A stretch of DNA of 64,000 nucleotides from Myxococcota bacterium (GTDB lineage: Bacteria; Myxococcota_A; UBA9160; UBA4427). The stretch spans positions 1 to 64,000 of the forward strand of contig JAPYTP010000008.1 of assembly GCA_029941885.1 (NCBI GenBank), written 5' to 3'. Positions within the stretch are counted from its first letter, which is position 1; each line of letters starts with the position of its first letter. The notes under the pieces were generated by a model, which had not been told where the DNA came from, searched no databases, and saw nothing but the letters and a program-made list of their open reading frames with translations. The position numbers and the translations under genes are program-made. Of this stretch, positions 32,096 through 41,217 are shown piece after piece.

Positions 32096-34554
32096 TGTTC
32101 GTCTCCGTGCGCTGGCTTGCGCGTCACGTCGATCTCGAGGGCATCAGCCCCGAACAACTGGCGAACGACCTCACCCTCTCGACCGCAGAGGTCGAAGGAC
32201 TCGAGCGCTTCGCTCCCCCCCTGCACGACGTCGTGGTGGGCCACGTCGTCGCGCGCGATCCCCACCCGGATGCCGAAAAGCTCTCACTCTGCTCCGTCGA
32301 CATCGGGCCCGCGGGAGACGGCGAGCCACTTCCGATCGTGTGCGGTGCACCGAACGTAGCCGCCGGCCAGAGGGTGGCCGTCGCGACCGTCGGAACGACG
32401 CTCCCCGGTGATTTCAAGATCAAGAAATCGAAGATCCGCGGTGTCGCCTCCCTCGGGATGATCTGTTCGGTCCGCGAACTCGATCTCGGCGACGAGCACG
32501 ACGGAATCTGGGTGCTTCCCGAAGACGCTCCGGTCGGGTCGCCGGTCGCCGAAGCCCTGGGAATCGACGACTGGATCATCGAGATCGACAACAAATCCCT
32601 CACCCACCGCCCCGATCTCTGGGGTCATCGGGGCGTCGCCCGCGAAATCGCTGCGATCTATGGGCGGACCCTGCGCCCGCTCGAGACCTCCCTTCCGAAG
32701 ACCGGCGATGCCGCGCCCTACCCGATCGCAATCGAGACCGAAGGCTGCTCGCGTTATATCGGACTCCCGATCGACGGCGTGACGCCCGGCCCCTCACCCG
32801 ACTGGCTTCGTTGGCTCCTATTGGCGGTCGGCCAGCGTCCCATCGAACTGCTCGTAGACCTCTCGAATTTCGTGATGATGGATCTCGGCCAGCCGAACCA
32901 CGTGTTCGACCGCAACCGCCTGGAAGCGGATGGCGAGGGTCGCGGGATCGTCGTGCGCGACGCGGCCGAGGGAGAGACGATCGAGACGCTCGACGGTGAG
33001 AAACGCAACCTCACCGAAAGCGACCTGCTCATCTGCGCCGGCGAAACCGCCGTCGCTCTCGCCGGCATCATGGGGGGAGAGGGATCGAAGGTCGCTGGCG
33101 ACACCGACTCGCTCTTGCTGGAGGTCGCGACCTTCGACGCCACGACCATTCGCCGTACCTCGACCCGCGTCGGCTTGCGGACGGAATCCTCCGCGCGTTT
33201 CGAGAAGACGCTGGATCCCAATCTGCCACTCGAGGCCGCGGGCCATTTCGCACGTCTGCTCGTCGGCGCCCGTCCGGAGGCTCGTTTCCCCTCACCCCCT
33301 TCGGATATCGGATCCTGGAGCGATCCGGCCCGAACCATCCCGTTGCGCAGCGCACGTGTCCGCACCGCCCTCGGCAAGCCGATCCCCGACGACGAGATCC
33401 GCGACATTCTGGAGCGCCTCGAGTTTCGCATCGAGGGCGACCCCGCCGGCAACATCGATCTCTATGACGTCTACGTCCCGAGTTTCCGCGCGACCAAGGA
33501 CATCACGATCGAGCAGGATCTCGTCGAGGAGATCGGACGGATCCATCGCTACGGAAACATCGAGGAAAAGCCTCTCCACTTCGACATCGTCCCGCCCCCG
33601 CGCGACGAGCGGCGCGCACTGGTCCGCCAGCTCCAGGATCGCCTCGCCGGCGGCGCCCGCTTCCACGAGAGTCTGTCCTATTCGTTCATCGAGGACGGAC
33701 TCCTCGAAAAGCTTGGCGAACTCGAGCTGCCGCATGTGTCCGTGATCAACCCCGTCAATCGCGCCGAATCGAAGATCCGTCGGCGCGTGGCACCGAGCCT
33801 GCTGCTCGCGCTCGAGGCCAATCGGCGCAATCGCGCGGACGTCCGGCTCTTCGAGATCGGAAAGGCCTACGAGCCGGAGAACGGCAACGAACGGGGTGAA
33901 CCGCGCGAGCGACACCTGCTCGCCCTGGCATGGGCGGGAACGCGACCCGGCAAGAAGGCGTCCTTCGATGAGAACCGATTGATGGGATTGCAGGCGATCG
34001 TGAACGACCTCGTTCGCGCACGCGGATGCGGAGAGGCGAAATGGTCGAGAGAAGGAGCGCGACCCGCATGGGCCCATCCCGGAAAATGTCTATTCCTTTC
34101 GCTCGAAGGGGCCAGCGGACCCGTCGCCGTCGTGGCCGAACTCGAGCCTGCCCTGGCCCCTGCGATCGGACTCTCTGGGGATCTCGATAGCGAGATCGCG
34201 ATCGGCGAGATCTGTCTCGACGCGTTGCTGTCGGCAAGTCTCACCGGTGCCGGTTACAAGCCGCTCCCGAAGTTCCCGGGAATCAAGGTGGATGTGGCCG
34301 TCTCGGTCCCCGAAGCGACGACCGCCGCCGACTTGATCGAATTGATCGAGAAGGCCGGCAAGAAGCAGGTCGCCGGGACCGAACTCTTCGACCTCTATCG
34401 GGGCCAGTCGATCGGCAAGGGAAAGAAATCCCTCGCCTTCCACGTGCTGCTGCAGTCGGAGGCGAAGACCCTGACCGACAAGGACGAGCAGAAATTTCTC
34501 AAGCGATTCGAGAAGCTGGTGGGTGAATCCGGAGGCGAGCTGAGGAAGGGCTGA
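32095..34554 (+). CDS. pheT: Phenylalanine--tRNA ligase beta subunit
   Basis: An 819-residue beta subunit, full length. The ATG at 32095 overlaps the pheS stop; the ORF track starts 14 codons earlier inside pheS. In order it has an N-terminal domain with an EMAP-type tRNA-binding fold (about 40-150, DPHPDAEKLSLC), the B3/B4 editing region (about 205-390), B5 (about 400-475), a catalytic-like core (about 480-690) and the C-terminal ferredoxin-fold anticodon-binding domain starting KPLPKFPGIKVDVAV. The usual downstream ihfA/merR genes are absent: the next gene is convergent. Confidence 0.98.
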   Translation: MFVSVRWLARHVDLEGISPEQLANDLTLSTAEVEGLERFAPPLHDVVVGHVVARDPHPDAEKLSLCSVDIGPAGDGEPLPIVCGAPNVAAGQRVAVATVGTTLPGDFKIKKSKIRGVASLGMICSVRELDLGDEHDGIWVLPEDAPVGSPVAEALGIDDWIIEIDNKSLTHRPDLWGHRGVAREIAAIYGRTLRPLETSLPKTGDAAPYPIAIETEGCSRYIGLPIDGVTPGPSPDWLRWLLLAVGQRPIELLVDLSNFVMMDLGQPNHVFDRNRLEADGEGRGIVVRDAAEGETIETLDGEKRNLTESDLLICAGETAVALAGIMGGEGSKVAGDTDSLLLEVATFDATTIRRTSTRVGLRTESSARFEKTLDPNLPLEAAGHFARLLVGARPEARFPSPPSDIGSWSDPARTIPLRSARVRTALGKPIPDDEIRDILERLEFRIEGDPAGNIDLYDVYVPSFRATKDITIEQDLVEEIGRIHRYGNIEEKPLHFDIVPPPRDERRALVRQLQDRLAGGARFHESLSYSFIEDGLLEKLGELELPHVSVINPVNRAESKIRRRVAPSLLLALEANRRNRADVRLFEIGKAYEPENGNERGEPRERHLLALAWAGTRPGKKASFDENRLMGLQAIVNDLVRARGCGEAKWSREGARPAWAHPGKCLFLSLEGASGPVAVVAELEPALAPAIGLSGDLDSEIAIGEICLDALLSASLTGAGYKPLPKFPGIKVDVAVSVPEATTAADLIELIEKAGKKQVAGTELFDLYRGQSIGKGKKSLAFHVLLQSEAKTLTDKDEQKFLKRFEKLVGESGGELRKG

Positions 34555-34574
34555 GGCCTCTACGCCGCCCTCCC

Positions 34575-35090
34575 CTACGCCGCCCGCATCCGTGCCCGGT
34601 AGTGCTTGTTCTTCACCGCGAAATCGGCGACGTGCGAGGCACACCAGGCGTTGGGCTTCACCAGCACGGGGAATCCCGACCCCGCCACCATCCCCGCGAG
34701 CTGCTTCACATAATCACTCGAGTCGTAGCGTTCATCCGGGTTCGCATCGACGTGTACCCAGATCTGTTTCTTGTCGGCGGCGAGCGCGAATGCCTCGTGC
34801 ATCCGGATGGCGAGATCGAGTGAGAGCCAGGTCTCGGTCGATAGCTTTTCGTAGAGAGAAACGTCCTTCCGGTCGTAGCGGCGCGTATAGAAGACGCGGC
34901 CTCCCTTTCCCGGATTCAAGACGGCGGCGACGGTCACGAATTCCATCCGGGTCGACGACTTCTGGGCGTCCGTGCCGATGTGTACGACCTGTCCCTTTCG
35001 GATGAGCGATTGCACCGTCCCCATCACATCCAGGACCTCGGCCCCGCTGAGCGTCCACCACCGGCTCTCCGGCTCTACGTTCCCTCGCAT
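34575..35090 (-). CDS. YkuK-like (DUF458) ribonuclease H-like protein
   Basis: A 171-residue protein from the ATG at 35090 with GGGAG upstream; the ORF-track start at 35219 adds 43 unlikely residues. It matches the DUF458/YkuK family: IRKGQVVHIGTDAQKSSTRMEFVTVAAV (first acidic residue of an RNase-H fold), VFYTRRYDR, LAADKKQIWVHVDANPDERYDSSDYVKQLAGMV and a conserved VKPNAWCASHVAD end. The acidic residues expected for metal binding (GTD, HVDAN) are present. Function is unproven, and RNA or DNA cleavage is only inferred from the fold. A terminator-like hairpin lies 136 nt upstream in its leader. Confidence 0.85.
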   Translation of the reverse strand: MRGNVEPESRWWTLSGAEVLDVMGTVQSLIRKGQVVHIGTDAQKSSTRMEFVTVAAVLNPGKGGRVFYTRRYDRKDVSLYEKLSTETWLSLDLAIRMHEAFALAADKKQIWVHVDANPDERYDSSDYVKQLAGMVAGSGFPVLVKPNAWCASHVADFAVKNKHYRARMRAA

Positions 35091-35225
35091 CGTGTCTCCC
35101 GTCTCGCCGGTCTCCGTTGCGCTGGCTGGCTGCAGCGTGACACCGGTCCGTTTCACTTCCGAATCGCAATCCCTCTCGAATCCTGCTGCTTGGATCGCCA
35201 AGCTCGGCGAACGGTCCAAAACGAC

Positions 35226-35255
35226 GAAACCCCCGCGCGGCTGCGCAGGGGTTTC
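35226..35255 (-). terminator. Terminator-like hairpin upstream of YkuK-like gene
   Basis: GAAACCCC pairs with GGGGTTTC (35226-35233 with 35248-35255). Inside, after one C-A mismatch, GCGC pairs with GCGC around the loop GGCT. On the minus strand it is followed by GTCGTTTTGG, a weak U-rich tail. The same hairpin read on the plus strand has no T-run. It could end an upstream short RNA or act as an attenuator for the YkuK-like gene. Confidence 0.55.
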
Positions 35256-35565
35256 AATCGTGAATTCGTTTGTCTCTTCTCGATCGCCGTCTCGAGACCC
35301 GCTCCCGGCGTACAGCGAGTGAAGCCGGCCTCACCGCCGACCCGCCGGAACCCCGGTCCGATCGCTCGGCGGCGATCGGCACCGTGCCTGTCCCTCGGCT
35401 TCGGCTTCGCGCGGACCCGGCCATCAATCGATCCTCCGTCGGGCAAATCTATATTGCCCATCGACCAAACCGCCTTCGCGGTCAACATTCAATCCCTTGA
35501 TACCCCCCCACACACTGTCGCGTCAACCCCACACCCGGGCACGGGCAGCACCCCAAAACAACAAG

Positions 35566-35595
35566 GCCCCCGCGAAGTCGATGCTTCGCGGGGGC
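35566..35595 (-). terminator. Rho-independent terminator of the MaoC gene
   Basis: A perfect 12-bp stem, GCCCCCGCGAAG with CTTCGCGGGGGC, closes a 6-nt loop. On the minus strand the stem is followed by CTTGTTGTTTTGG, a U-rich tail, 114 nt after the MaoC stop codon. This is the clearest intrinsic terminator in the window. Confidence 0.85.
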
Positions 35596-35708
35596 TCTTC
35601 TCGATTCGATGCCACCCCTGCCGCGGGGCGCTGGTCATGCCCGCTGGCTCGCGGGAGGAATCGGCGCCACGGCGGCATTGCCCTGCCGCCCGGCGATGTG
35701 ACCCGGCT

Positions 35709-36545
35709 CTATGAAAAGGTGCAGACCCCCTGATCCAGAACGACATCGCCGTTCTGGTTCTTGGTCTGGAAGAGCGCCTTCCCACCGTCGACCCACATCG
35801 CGACCGTCAGCGCATCCCCCGGCATGACGGGCTTCGAGAAGCGGCCATCGATGCTCTTGAAACGGCTCGGATCGCCATCACAGAGACTGTGGAGCAGTGC
35901 ACGTCCGGTGAATCCGTAGGTGCACAGACCGTGAAGAATCGGTCGATCGAAGCCGCCGATCGCCGCAAAGGATGGATCGGAATGGAGCGGGTTGCGATCT
36001 CCTGACAGCCGATAGGTCAGCGCCTGATCTTCACGAGTCACGTACGTCACTTCGTGATCGGCCTTGCGGTCCGGGATCTCGAACGTCGGCGACGGGCCAC
36101 GCTCGCCGCCGAAATCACCTGCACCGCGACAGAAGAGCGACATCTTCACCTTGAAGAGCGGCTTGCCCGTCGCAACGAGGGTCGAGGTCGAGGCGAACTC
36201 GACGACTCCGGCCTTGCCCTTGTCCCAGATCCCCGCAATCTCGCCGACGCTCTCGATCTCGCCTTCCGGGGGGATCTCGTCGTAGAGCTCGATGCCTTCG
36301 GTGCCGTGCACCATGAGCGCGGGATTGAACTCGCCCGCCTTGCTCATCGGGACTCCGCCACCACCGAGGATCACGGCCATGGTCGGGAGCGCGCGCTGGG
36401 GGGTGTCCTTCGTGTTTTCCGTCGTGAACTGGAGCTCGCTCGTACCCGCGCCCACGCCGACTGCGTAGAGGAGCGAGTCCTTCGATGTCCATGATCGCTT
36501 GCTGGGCTCGCCTTTGGCGCCCACGCTGCTCGGATCGAGAGCCAT
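35709..36545 (-). CDS. MaoC-family enoyl-CoA hydratase (hotdog fold)
   Basis: A 278-residue double-hotdog protein that should hydrate 2-enoyl-CoA to the (R)-3-hydroxyacyl-CoA. The ATG at 36545 has AAGGAAAG upstream; the ORF track's extension upstream is translated repeat DNA. The N-terminal half is a degenerate hotdog. The C-terminal half has the hydratase-2 catalytic motif YRLSGDRNPLHSDPSFA followed by GGFDRPILHGLCTYG, with the expected Asp and His. It resembles the hydratase half of peroxisomal multifunctional enzyme 2. It fits with the many acyl-CoA genes in the window. Transcription ends at the hairpin 35566-35595. Confidence 0.93.
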   Translation of the reverse strand: MALDPSSVGAKGEPSKRSWTSKDSLLYAVGVGAGTSELQFTTENTKDTPQRALPTMAVILGGGGVPMSKAGEFNPALMVHGTEGIELYDEIPPEGEIESVGEIAGIWDKGKAGVVEFASTSTLVATGKPLFKVKMSLFCRGAGDFGGERGPSPTFEIPDRKADHEVTYVTREDQALTYRLSGDRNPLHSDPSFAAIGGFDRPILHGLCTYGFTGRALLHSLCDGDPSRFKSIDGRFSKPVMPGDALTVAMWVDGGKALFQTKNQNGDVVLDQGVCTFS

Positions 36546-36850
36546 GATTTGCTTTCCTTTCTTGGATTCCCTTGTCCGGGGAATTGTCCGGGGAATGGTC
36601 CTGGGAATGGTTTTGCGAACTATCCTACGTGCTGTGCTGCGTATTGTCCTGGGTGCTGACCTGCACACGGGCTGCCGGATGCTTCCATCGTGGGGGCGGT
36701 CTGAGCGTTTCCACAGGTCGGAGCTTGCAGCTGCGCGGCAACGACCGTCACCCTCGGCCCGCACGCGGTCACTAGAAATACACTAGGCATTCTTCCTTGT
36801 CGATCGCCCGGATCCAACGGGTTTCGACGAGTTCCACCCTCAGGAACCCC
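36546..36850. promoter_or_regulatory. Divergent spacer between MaoC and autotransporter genes
   Basis: A 305-nt region with no supported gene. Its MaoC-proximal third is a degenerate 12-bp tandem array (listed separately). The remainder must carry both promoters, but I could not assign boxes with confidence. The autotransporter start at 36851 has AGGA about 6 nt upstream. The ORF-track reading frames that cross this region are translations of the repeat (TIPR-type or RGMVLGMVL-type strings) and are not credible proteins. Confidence 0.4.
36572..36667. repeat. Degenerate 12-bp tandem repeat array
   Basis: About eight consecutive 12-bp units can be laid out, starting with two identical copies TTGTCCGGGGAA, then TGGTCCTGGGAA and TGGTTTTGCGAA, and decaying through CTATCCTACGTG, CTGTGCTGCGTA and TTGTCCTGGGTG to CTGACCTGCACA. 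The period is exact and the sequence drifts, as expected for an old slippage-generated array. It lies 27-122 nt upstream of the MaoC start codon, in its leader or promoter. Confidence 0.7.
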
Positions 36851-39800
36851 ATGACTCCCAGTATCCTCTGTGCCCCCCACGGCGCCTCGACCCTCGCGTC
36901 CGCCCGCGCCCTTGCCTGCTATTGGCGACCGGATCGGCTTGGGCTGCTCGTCCTCGGGTTCGTCGCGGTCCTCGCGATCAGCCTCACGGGCGGAACCGCC
37001 CAGGCCGCCTGTACGCCGGATCCACCCATGGCTGACGATGCGGTGACCTGTGATGGAACCGACTCGACGGGCTTCGACGGAAGCGGTGCCACGGGCCTCA
37101 CGATCACGACCGATGGCGCCGCCGAGCTCGACGAGAGCGATGCCCTCCTCGACAGCGCGATTCTCATCGGCGCCGACAACACCGTCACGATTGGAACCGA
37201 CGCGACGGTCACCGTTACCGAGGCGGACGGATTTGGCGTGCGAGGGGGTGACCGCAATGGGGTGACCAATGATGGGATGATCGTGGTCGACGGCGCGAAT
37301 GGTGTCGCGATCGATGTCGGCAGCCTCGACGTTCCCGACCCGGCCCCGGCGATCAATGTCATGAACAATGGAACGATCACATTGAACGGTGCCAACAGCG
37401 TCGGCCTGCGGAGCGTCGACAACTACAATCTCTCGAACGAAGTGGGCGGCGTGATCACGATCAATGCGAGTGCCACCGGGGGCATCGGCATCCAGGGGGT
37501 GGACGACAACCTCGTCTTCAATCGCGGCACGATCACCGTCGACGCAGCGGATGGTCGCGCGATCTCGATTCGGGACAACACCGGCGTCCCGCTTCCGAAC
37601 GGTGCGATCACCGTATCGACGAGCGTGATCGACCTGAACGGCGATCGCAGTATCGCCGTCGAAGTCCGCGACAACGTCGGCGCCGCCGTTGACGGGATCA
37701 TCAACTTCAGCGCCACGCGCCGCCTGACGCGCGGCCTGTCGGCGGGCAACAAGACCGACCCCTTTGCAGCGGCCAACTTCACGAACCAGGGAACGATGAA
37801 CGTCGCGAGCGACGACGCTTTCGGCATGAAGGTCGGGGACGGCTGGATCGACGGCTCCGACGATGGGATGGGCGTGCTCGTCCCCGAGTCCGCCGGGACG
37901 CGCAACGTCGGCACGATCAACGTCACGGGCAGCCGCTCCGTCGGTATCTTCGCGGGCGACGAAGCGAATCTCACGTTCAACCACAACAGCTTCGTCTCGA
38001 ATACCGGTACGATCAACGTCACCGGCGTCGATGCGATCGGCATTTCTGCTGGCGGGAACGACGTGTTCGATCCCTTCGATTTCGATGACCTCGACTCGAC
38101 CGTGCTCGTCTTTAGCATCCAGCAGAGTGGCACCATCACCGGCGGTGCGGACGCCGGCCCTCTCGTTCTACTCCGGAATTTCTCAGCGGACGGTGAGAAT
38201 CGGATCTTCAACACGGCGACCGGTAGTATTCTCGCGGACGTCACGAATCTGGGGATGACCGACCGAGGCATCGCCATCCGCGGCACCGCCGGCCCCGAGC
38301 TCGTCCTCAACTCCGGCACGATCCAGGGTGATATCGAACTGCTCGGCGGCGATGACCGCTACGCGGTCGACTCCACTACGATGATGACCGGTACCGTATA
38401 CGGCGGCACGGGAATCGATGAAGCGGTCCTCAACTTCGCGTTCGGGACGGAGCCAGGCAACTTCGATCCCTCGTCGCTCGACGGCTTCGAACGAATCCGA
38501 ATCTACGGCGCGAGCGGAATCGGCGGTTCGCTCAATGGCTGGACGCTGACCAATGGCGGGAGCTTCGCAGGCATCACGGAAATCGCAGGCACCGGTCGTC
38601 TCGTCGTTCCCGAAGGCGTCAACGGCTTCAACGTCCCGGTGACGCTCGGCGGCGATCTCGTCGTCGACCCGATGGGGAGTGTGCTCCTGACGCTGGACGG
38701 CACGAATACTCCCCTCACGGTGGTTGGCAACGCGACCTTCGACGGCACCCTCATCGTCGAGCGAACCGCCCTGCTGCGCGTGGACGGAGCCTACCGTCTG
38801 ATTCAGGTCGACGGCAGCCGAGCAGCCACGATCTTCGCGACTGAAATGCTCCCCGATACGATGGGCGTCTATTCTTTCTCGACGATCTACGACGCCAACG
38901 GCGTGTCGCTCTTGGTCGTTCGCAATTTGACGCTCGCCGCGATCGCCTCGAGCGCGAATCGAAGGGCGATCGCCACGCATCTCGACGACATCTACGTCGA
39001 CCCCGCGACGCCGCTCGGGCTCCTTCAAGAGATCGATGATCTCCTGACGGGCACCGGCAACCTCAACAATGTCTTCGATGCCCTGAATCCCGAACCCTAC
39101 GATGCACAGACGGCGGTGATCGCCGAGAGCAGCCGACGCATCGCGAATCTGCTGATGAATCGCCCCCGCGATTGCCAGAGGGGTCAGCTCGATCCGTGGC
39201 AGAAGTCGACCGAGCACCTCGCGTGCCACGCGCGACGCTGGTCTCCCTGGCTGGCGACGATTGGCAGCTTTCGCGAGCGGGATGCCAATTCGGGCCATAC
39301 CGAATACGACGCGCAGATCGGCGGTGCGGTATTCGGAATCGACGTTCGACCGATTGGCGATCTCCAGCTCACCCTCGCCATCTCCAGCCAGAAAGGCACG
39401 ATCGACGTGCAGGGCTACGGCGAGAGCGATCTCGTCCTGGCGGATATCTCGGGACACGTGGCCTGGAGTCGAGGTCCGCTACGGCTTCAGGGTGTCGCCT
39501 CGTGGGGATACGGCTCCCACATGAGCCGCCGCAGGATCCAGTTCAACGAGGGTTCGACTCCCGTAAACGTCAATGCCGAAGATGATCACGCGAGTCAGCA
39601 CGTTGCCGTTTCGGCGCAGGCAGGCTTCCTCATGCACCTGGGACCGATCGACATCGAGCCGCTCGTGGGAGCCGACTACACCTGGATCAGCCAAGACGAA
39701 ATCCGAGAGGGCGACGCGGGGCTCTTCGGAGAGAGTATCGAGCAGCGCGACGACGACCTCGTCTCCGTGACGGGTGGAGTTCGGCTGAGCACCGTCTACC

Positions 39801-40114
39801 ACCACACCAAATACCTCCATTCCAGCCTCTTGTGGATGGATGGAATCTGGCGTCCGACGCTCGATCTTCGCTGGCGGCAGACCCTCATGGGCTATGACCG
39901 AGACCTAACAGCGCGCCTGAACAGCGCACCGAGCAGCGTGTCGAGCTTTACGATCGAAGGGAAGGAAGACGAGGGAGGCTTCGAGATCGGCGCGGGCATC
40001 TCCTTCGTCCCCGAAAACGCCAACCGACTCCAGATCGATCTTGGATACGATGTCTTCCGCTCCGAAAATACTCTCGAACACAACCTCGTCGCAAAGGTGA
40101 TCGTAGGCTTCTAG
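36851..40114 (+). CDS. Autotransporter with beta-helix passenger
   Basis: A 1087-residue type V secreted protein. After a long signal region (hydrophobic core LGLLVLGFVAVLAISLTGG, cleavage near AQA) the passenger of about 700 residues is built of short beta-helix turns around variants of NxGTIxVxGxxAxGI, for example GTINVTGSRSVGIF and GTITVDAADGRAI. An autochaperone-like stretch precedes a linker helix (QTAVIAESSRRIANLL). From about residue 795 a C-terminal barrel of amphipathic strands follows (WSPWLATIGSF, YDAQIGGAVFGID, GYGSHMS, GAGISFVPEN), ending VAKVIVGF with terminal Phe. The passenger's function (adhesion, aggregation) is not shown; no protease motif is seen. Confidence 0.92.
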   Translation: MTPSILCAPHGASTLASARALACYWRPDRLGLLVLGFVAVLAISLTGGTAQAACTPDPPMADDAVTCDGTDSTGFDGSGATGLTITTDGAAELDESDALLDSAILIGADNTVTIGTDATVTVTEADGFGVRGGDRNGVTNDGMIVVDGANGVAIDVGSLDVPDPAPAINVMNNGTITLNGANSVGLRSVDNYNLSNEVGGVITINASATGGIGIQGVDDNLVFNRGTITVDAADGRAISIRDNTGVPLPNGAITVSTSVIDLNGDRSIAVEVRDNVGAAVDGIINFSATRRLTRGLSAGNKTDPFAAANFTNQGTMNVASDDAFGMKVGDGWIDGSDDGMGVLVPESAGTRNVGTINVTGSRSVGIFAGDEANLTFNHNSFVSNTGTINVTGVDAIGISAGGNDVFDPFDFDDLDSTVLVFSIQQSGTITGGADAGPLVLLRNFSADGENRIFNTATGSILADVTNLGMTDRGIAIRGTAGPELVLNSGTIQGDIELLGGDDRYAVDSTTMMTGTVYGGTGIDEAVLNFAFGTEPGNFDPSSLDGFERIRIYGASGIGGSLNGWTLTNGGSFAGITEIAGTGRLVVPEGVNGFNVPVTLGGDLVVDPMGSVLLTLDGTNTPLTVVGNATFDGTLIVERTALLRVDGAYRLIQVDGSRAATIFATEMLPDTMGVYSFSTIYDANGVSLLVVRNLTLAAIASSANRRAIATHLDDIYVDPATPLGLLQEIDDLLTGTGNLNNVFDALNPEPYDAQTAVIAESSRRIANLLMNRPRDCQRGQLDPWQKSTEHLACHARRWSPWLATIGSFRERDANSGHTEYDAQIGGAVFGIDVRPIGDLQLTLAISSQKGTIDVQGYGESDLVLADISGHVAWSRGPLRLQGVASWGYGSHMSRRRIQFNEGSTPVNVNAEDDHASQHVAVSAQAGFLMHLGPIDIEPLVGADYTWISQDEIREGDAGLFGESIEQRDDDLVSVTGGVRLSTVYHHTKYLHSSLLWMDGIWRPTLDLRWRQTLMGYDRDLTARLNSAPSSVSSFTIEGKEDEGGFEIGAGISFVPENANRLQIDLGYDVFRSENTLEHNLVAKVIVGF

Positions 40115-40157
40115 ACTTCCCGTGGATCCGCCCGATTTTGCCTGCTGCGTTTCGCGG

Positions 40158-40183
40158 GCGGGTCGAGTCGGGAAACGACCCGC
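40158..40183 (+). terminator. Hairpin between autotransporter and desaturase genes
   Basis: GCGGGTCG pairs with CGACCCGC over 8 bp around a 10-nt loop, 44 nt after the autotransporter stop. There is no U-run after it, so it is either a factor-dependent or weak terminator, or a leader stem of the following gene. Confidence 0.35.
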
Positions 40184-40209
40184 GAGGGGCGAAGGAGAAG
40201 TCGGGCGCG

Positions 40210-41217
40210 ATGTCGAGTGAGAATGTCCAGACGAACGTCGACCGTCGAGGGGCGATGGCCGGGATCGAGTGGATCGTCGCTCGCACGATCTTTCCCGCCG
40301 TGCTCGGCGGCGCCGTCCTCTACGCGATCGTCCAGATCGAGGCGGGCGTCGGCCCTGCGGAAGCGATCGGACTCCCGACGATCCTCTCCTATTTCGTGAT
40401 CGCCGGCGTCGAACGCTTCCTCTATTGGCAACCCGACTGGCTCCATTCCAACGGCGATCTCAAGGTCGACATCGGGCACCTGTTGATCTCGGGCCTGCTG
40501 ACGACCCGGCTGCTCGAAGTCCCCGTCCGCCTCGGCGGGATCGCCCTCGCCGCTGCACTCGCCGGCCAGACGGGAAGCTCGCTCTGGCCGACGGACTGGA
40601 GCCTGTGGATCCAACTGCCCCTGGCTCTCGTGTTCGGCGAGTTCTTTCTCTACTGGATCCATCGCATCACGCACGAGGTCGACTGGCTGTGGCGCTTCCA
40701 CGCGATGCACCACAGCGCCCCCCGACTCTATTTCCTGAATGCCGTCCGATTCCATCCGGTCGACATCGCGCTCTCGACCTTCTCCCCGATGATCCCGTTG
40801 ATCGCGCTCGGCGCTGATGGGAGTCTGATCGCTCTCTTCGGCCTGGTCTCCGCGATCCACGGCCTCTTCCAGCACGCGAATATCGTGCTCAAGCTCGGCC
40901 CGCTCAATCACTTCTTCAGCATGGCCGAGCTCCACCGCTGGCATCACTCCCGCCTGCTCGAGGAGTCGAATACCAATTTCGGCCAGAATCTGATCGTCTG
41001 GGACACCGTCTTCGGGACGCGCTTTCTCCCCGAGGACCGCGAGCCTCCGACGGATATCGGAATCGCGGGGCTCCCGACGTTCCCGATGGACTATCTCGGC
41101 CAACTCCTGTCGCCCCTGCGCTGGAGGTCGATCAAGGCCGAGAGTGCGGCCCTGGATGCGGGACCGAGTCTGCTCTCCGAGCGCCCGGAATTTCGCCGAA
41201 CCGTGCCGCCTCAATGA
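40210..41217 (+). CDS. Sterol desaturase / fatty acid hydroxylase family protein
   Basis: A 335-residue integral membrane di-iron oxygenase. Four or five hydrophobic helices surround the family histidine clusters: HRITH, FHAMHHSAPRLYF, a later HANI segment and ELHRWHHSR. These bind the iron pair used to hydroxylate or desaturate a lipid. The start is probably ATG 40210; ATG 40255 is an alternative and the ORF track's 40138 start is less likely. The gene overlaps the convergent luciferase-like gene by 7 nt. The substrate (sterol, hopanoid, fatty acyl) is not determinable. Confidence 0.92.
   Translation: MSSENVQTNVDRRGAMAGIEWIVARTIFPAVLGGAVLYAIVQIEAGVGPAEAIGLPTILSYFVIAGVERFLYWQPDWLHSNGDLKVDIGHLLISGLLTTRLLEVPVRLGGIALAAALAGQTGSSLWPTDWSLWIQLPLALVFGEFFLYWIHRITHEVDWLWRFHAMHHSAPRLYFLNAVRFHPVDIALSTFSPMIPLIALGADGSLIALFGLVSAIHGLFQHANIVLKLGPLNHFFSMAELHRWHHSRLLEESNTNFGQNLIVWDTVFGTRFLPEDREPPTDIGIAGLPTFPMDYLGQLLSPLRWRSIKAESAALDAGPSLLSERPEFRRTVPPQ

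Larger units (their letters stand above)
35091..35708 (-). promoter_or_regulatory. 618-nt leader/intergenic region with promoter and two terminators
   Basis: No convincing protein gene. On the minus strand I see a promoter-like pair TTGACG (35526-35521), an 18-nt spacer and TATCAA (35502-35497). Downstream of it is a small hairpin GGGCAA/TTGCCC (35441-35459), then a strong terminator-like hairpin (35226-35255), then 136 nt to the YkuK-like start. A second terminator (35566-35595) closes the MaoC transcript before this promoter. The 111-residue minus ORF that spans the hairpin (35153-35488) is Arg-rich and probably not coding. The arrangement suits a short RNA of about 265 nt or an attenuated leader. 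Confidence 0.45.

Noticed and set aside
35153-35488. 111-residue minus-strand ORF upstream of the YkuK-like gene
   Set aside because: It has an AAGGG before its ATG but runs through a terminator hairpin and is Arg-rich with no fold signal; the region is better read as a leader or short RNA.
36620-37984. 454-residue minus-strand ORF over the autotransporter start
   Set aside because: Its His/Asp/Arg/Val-rich, repeat-like translation mirrors the opposite-strand beta-helix codons and begins in the degenerate repeat array.
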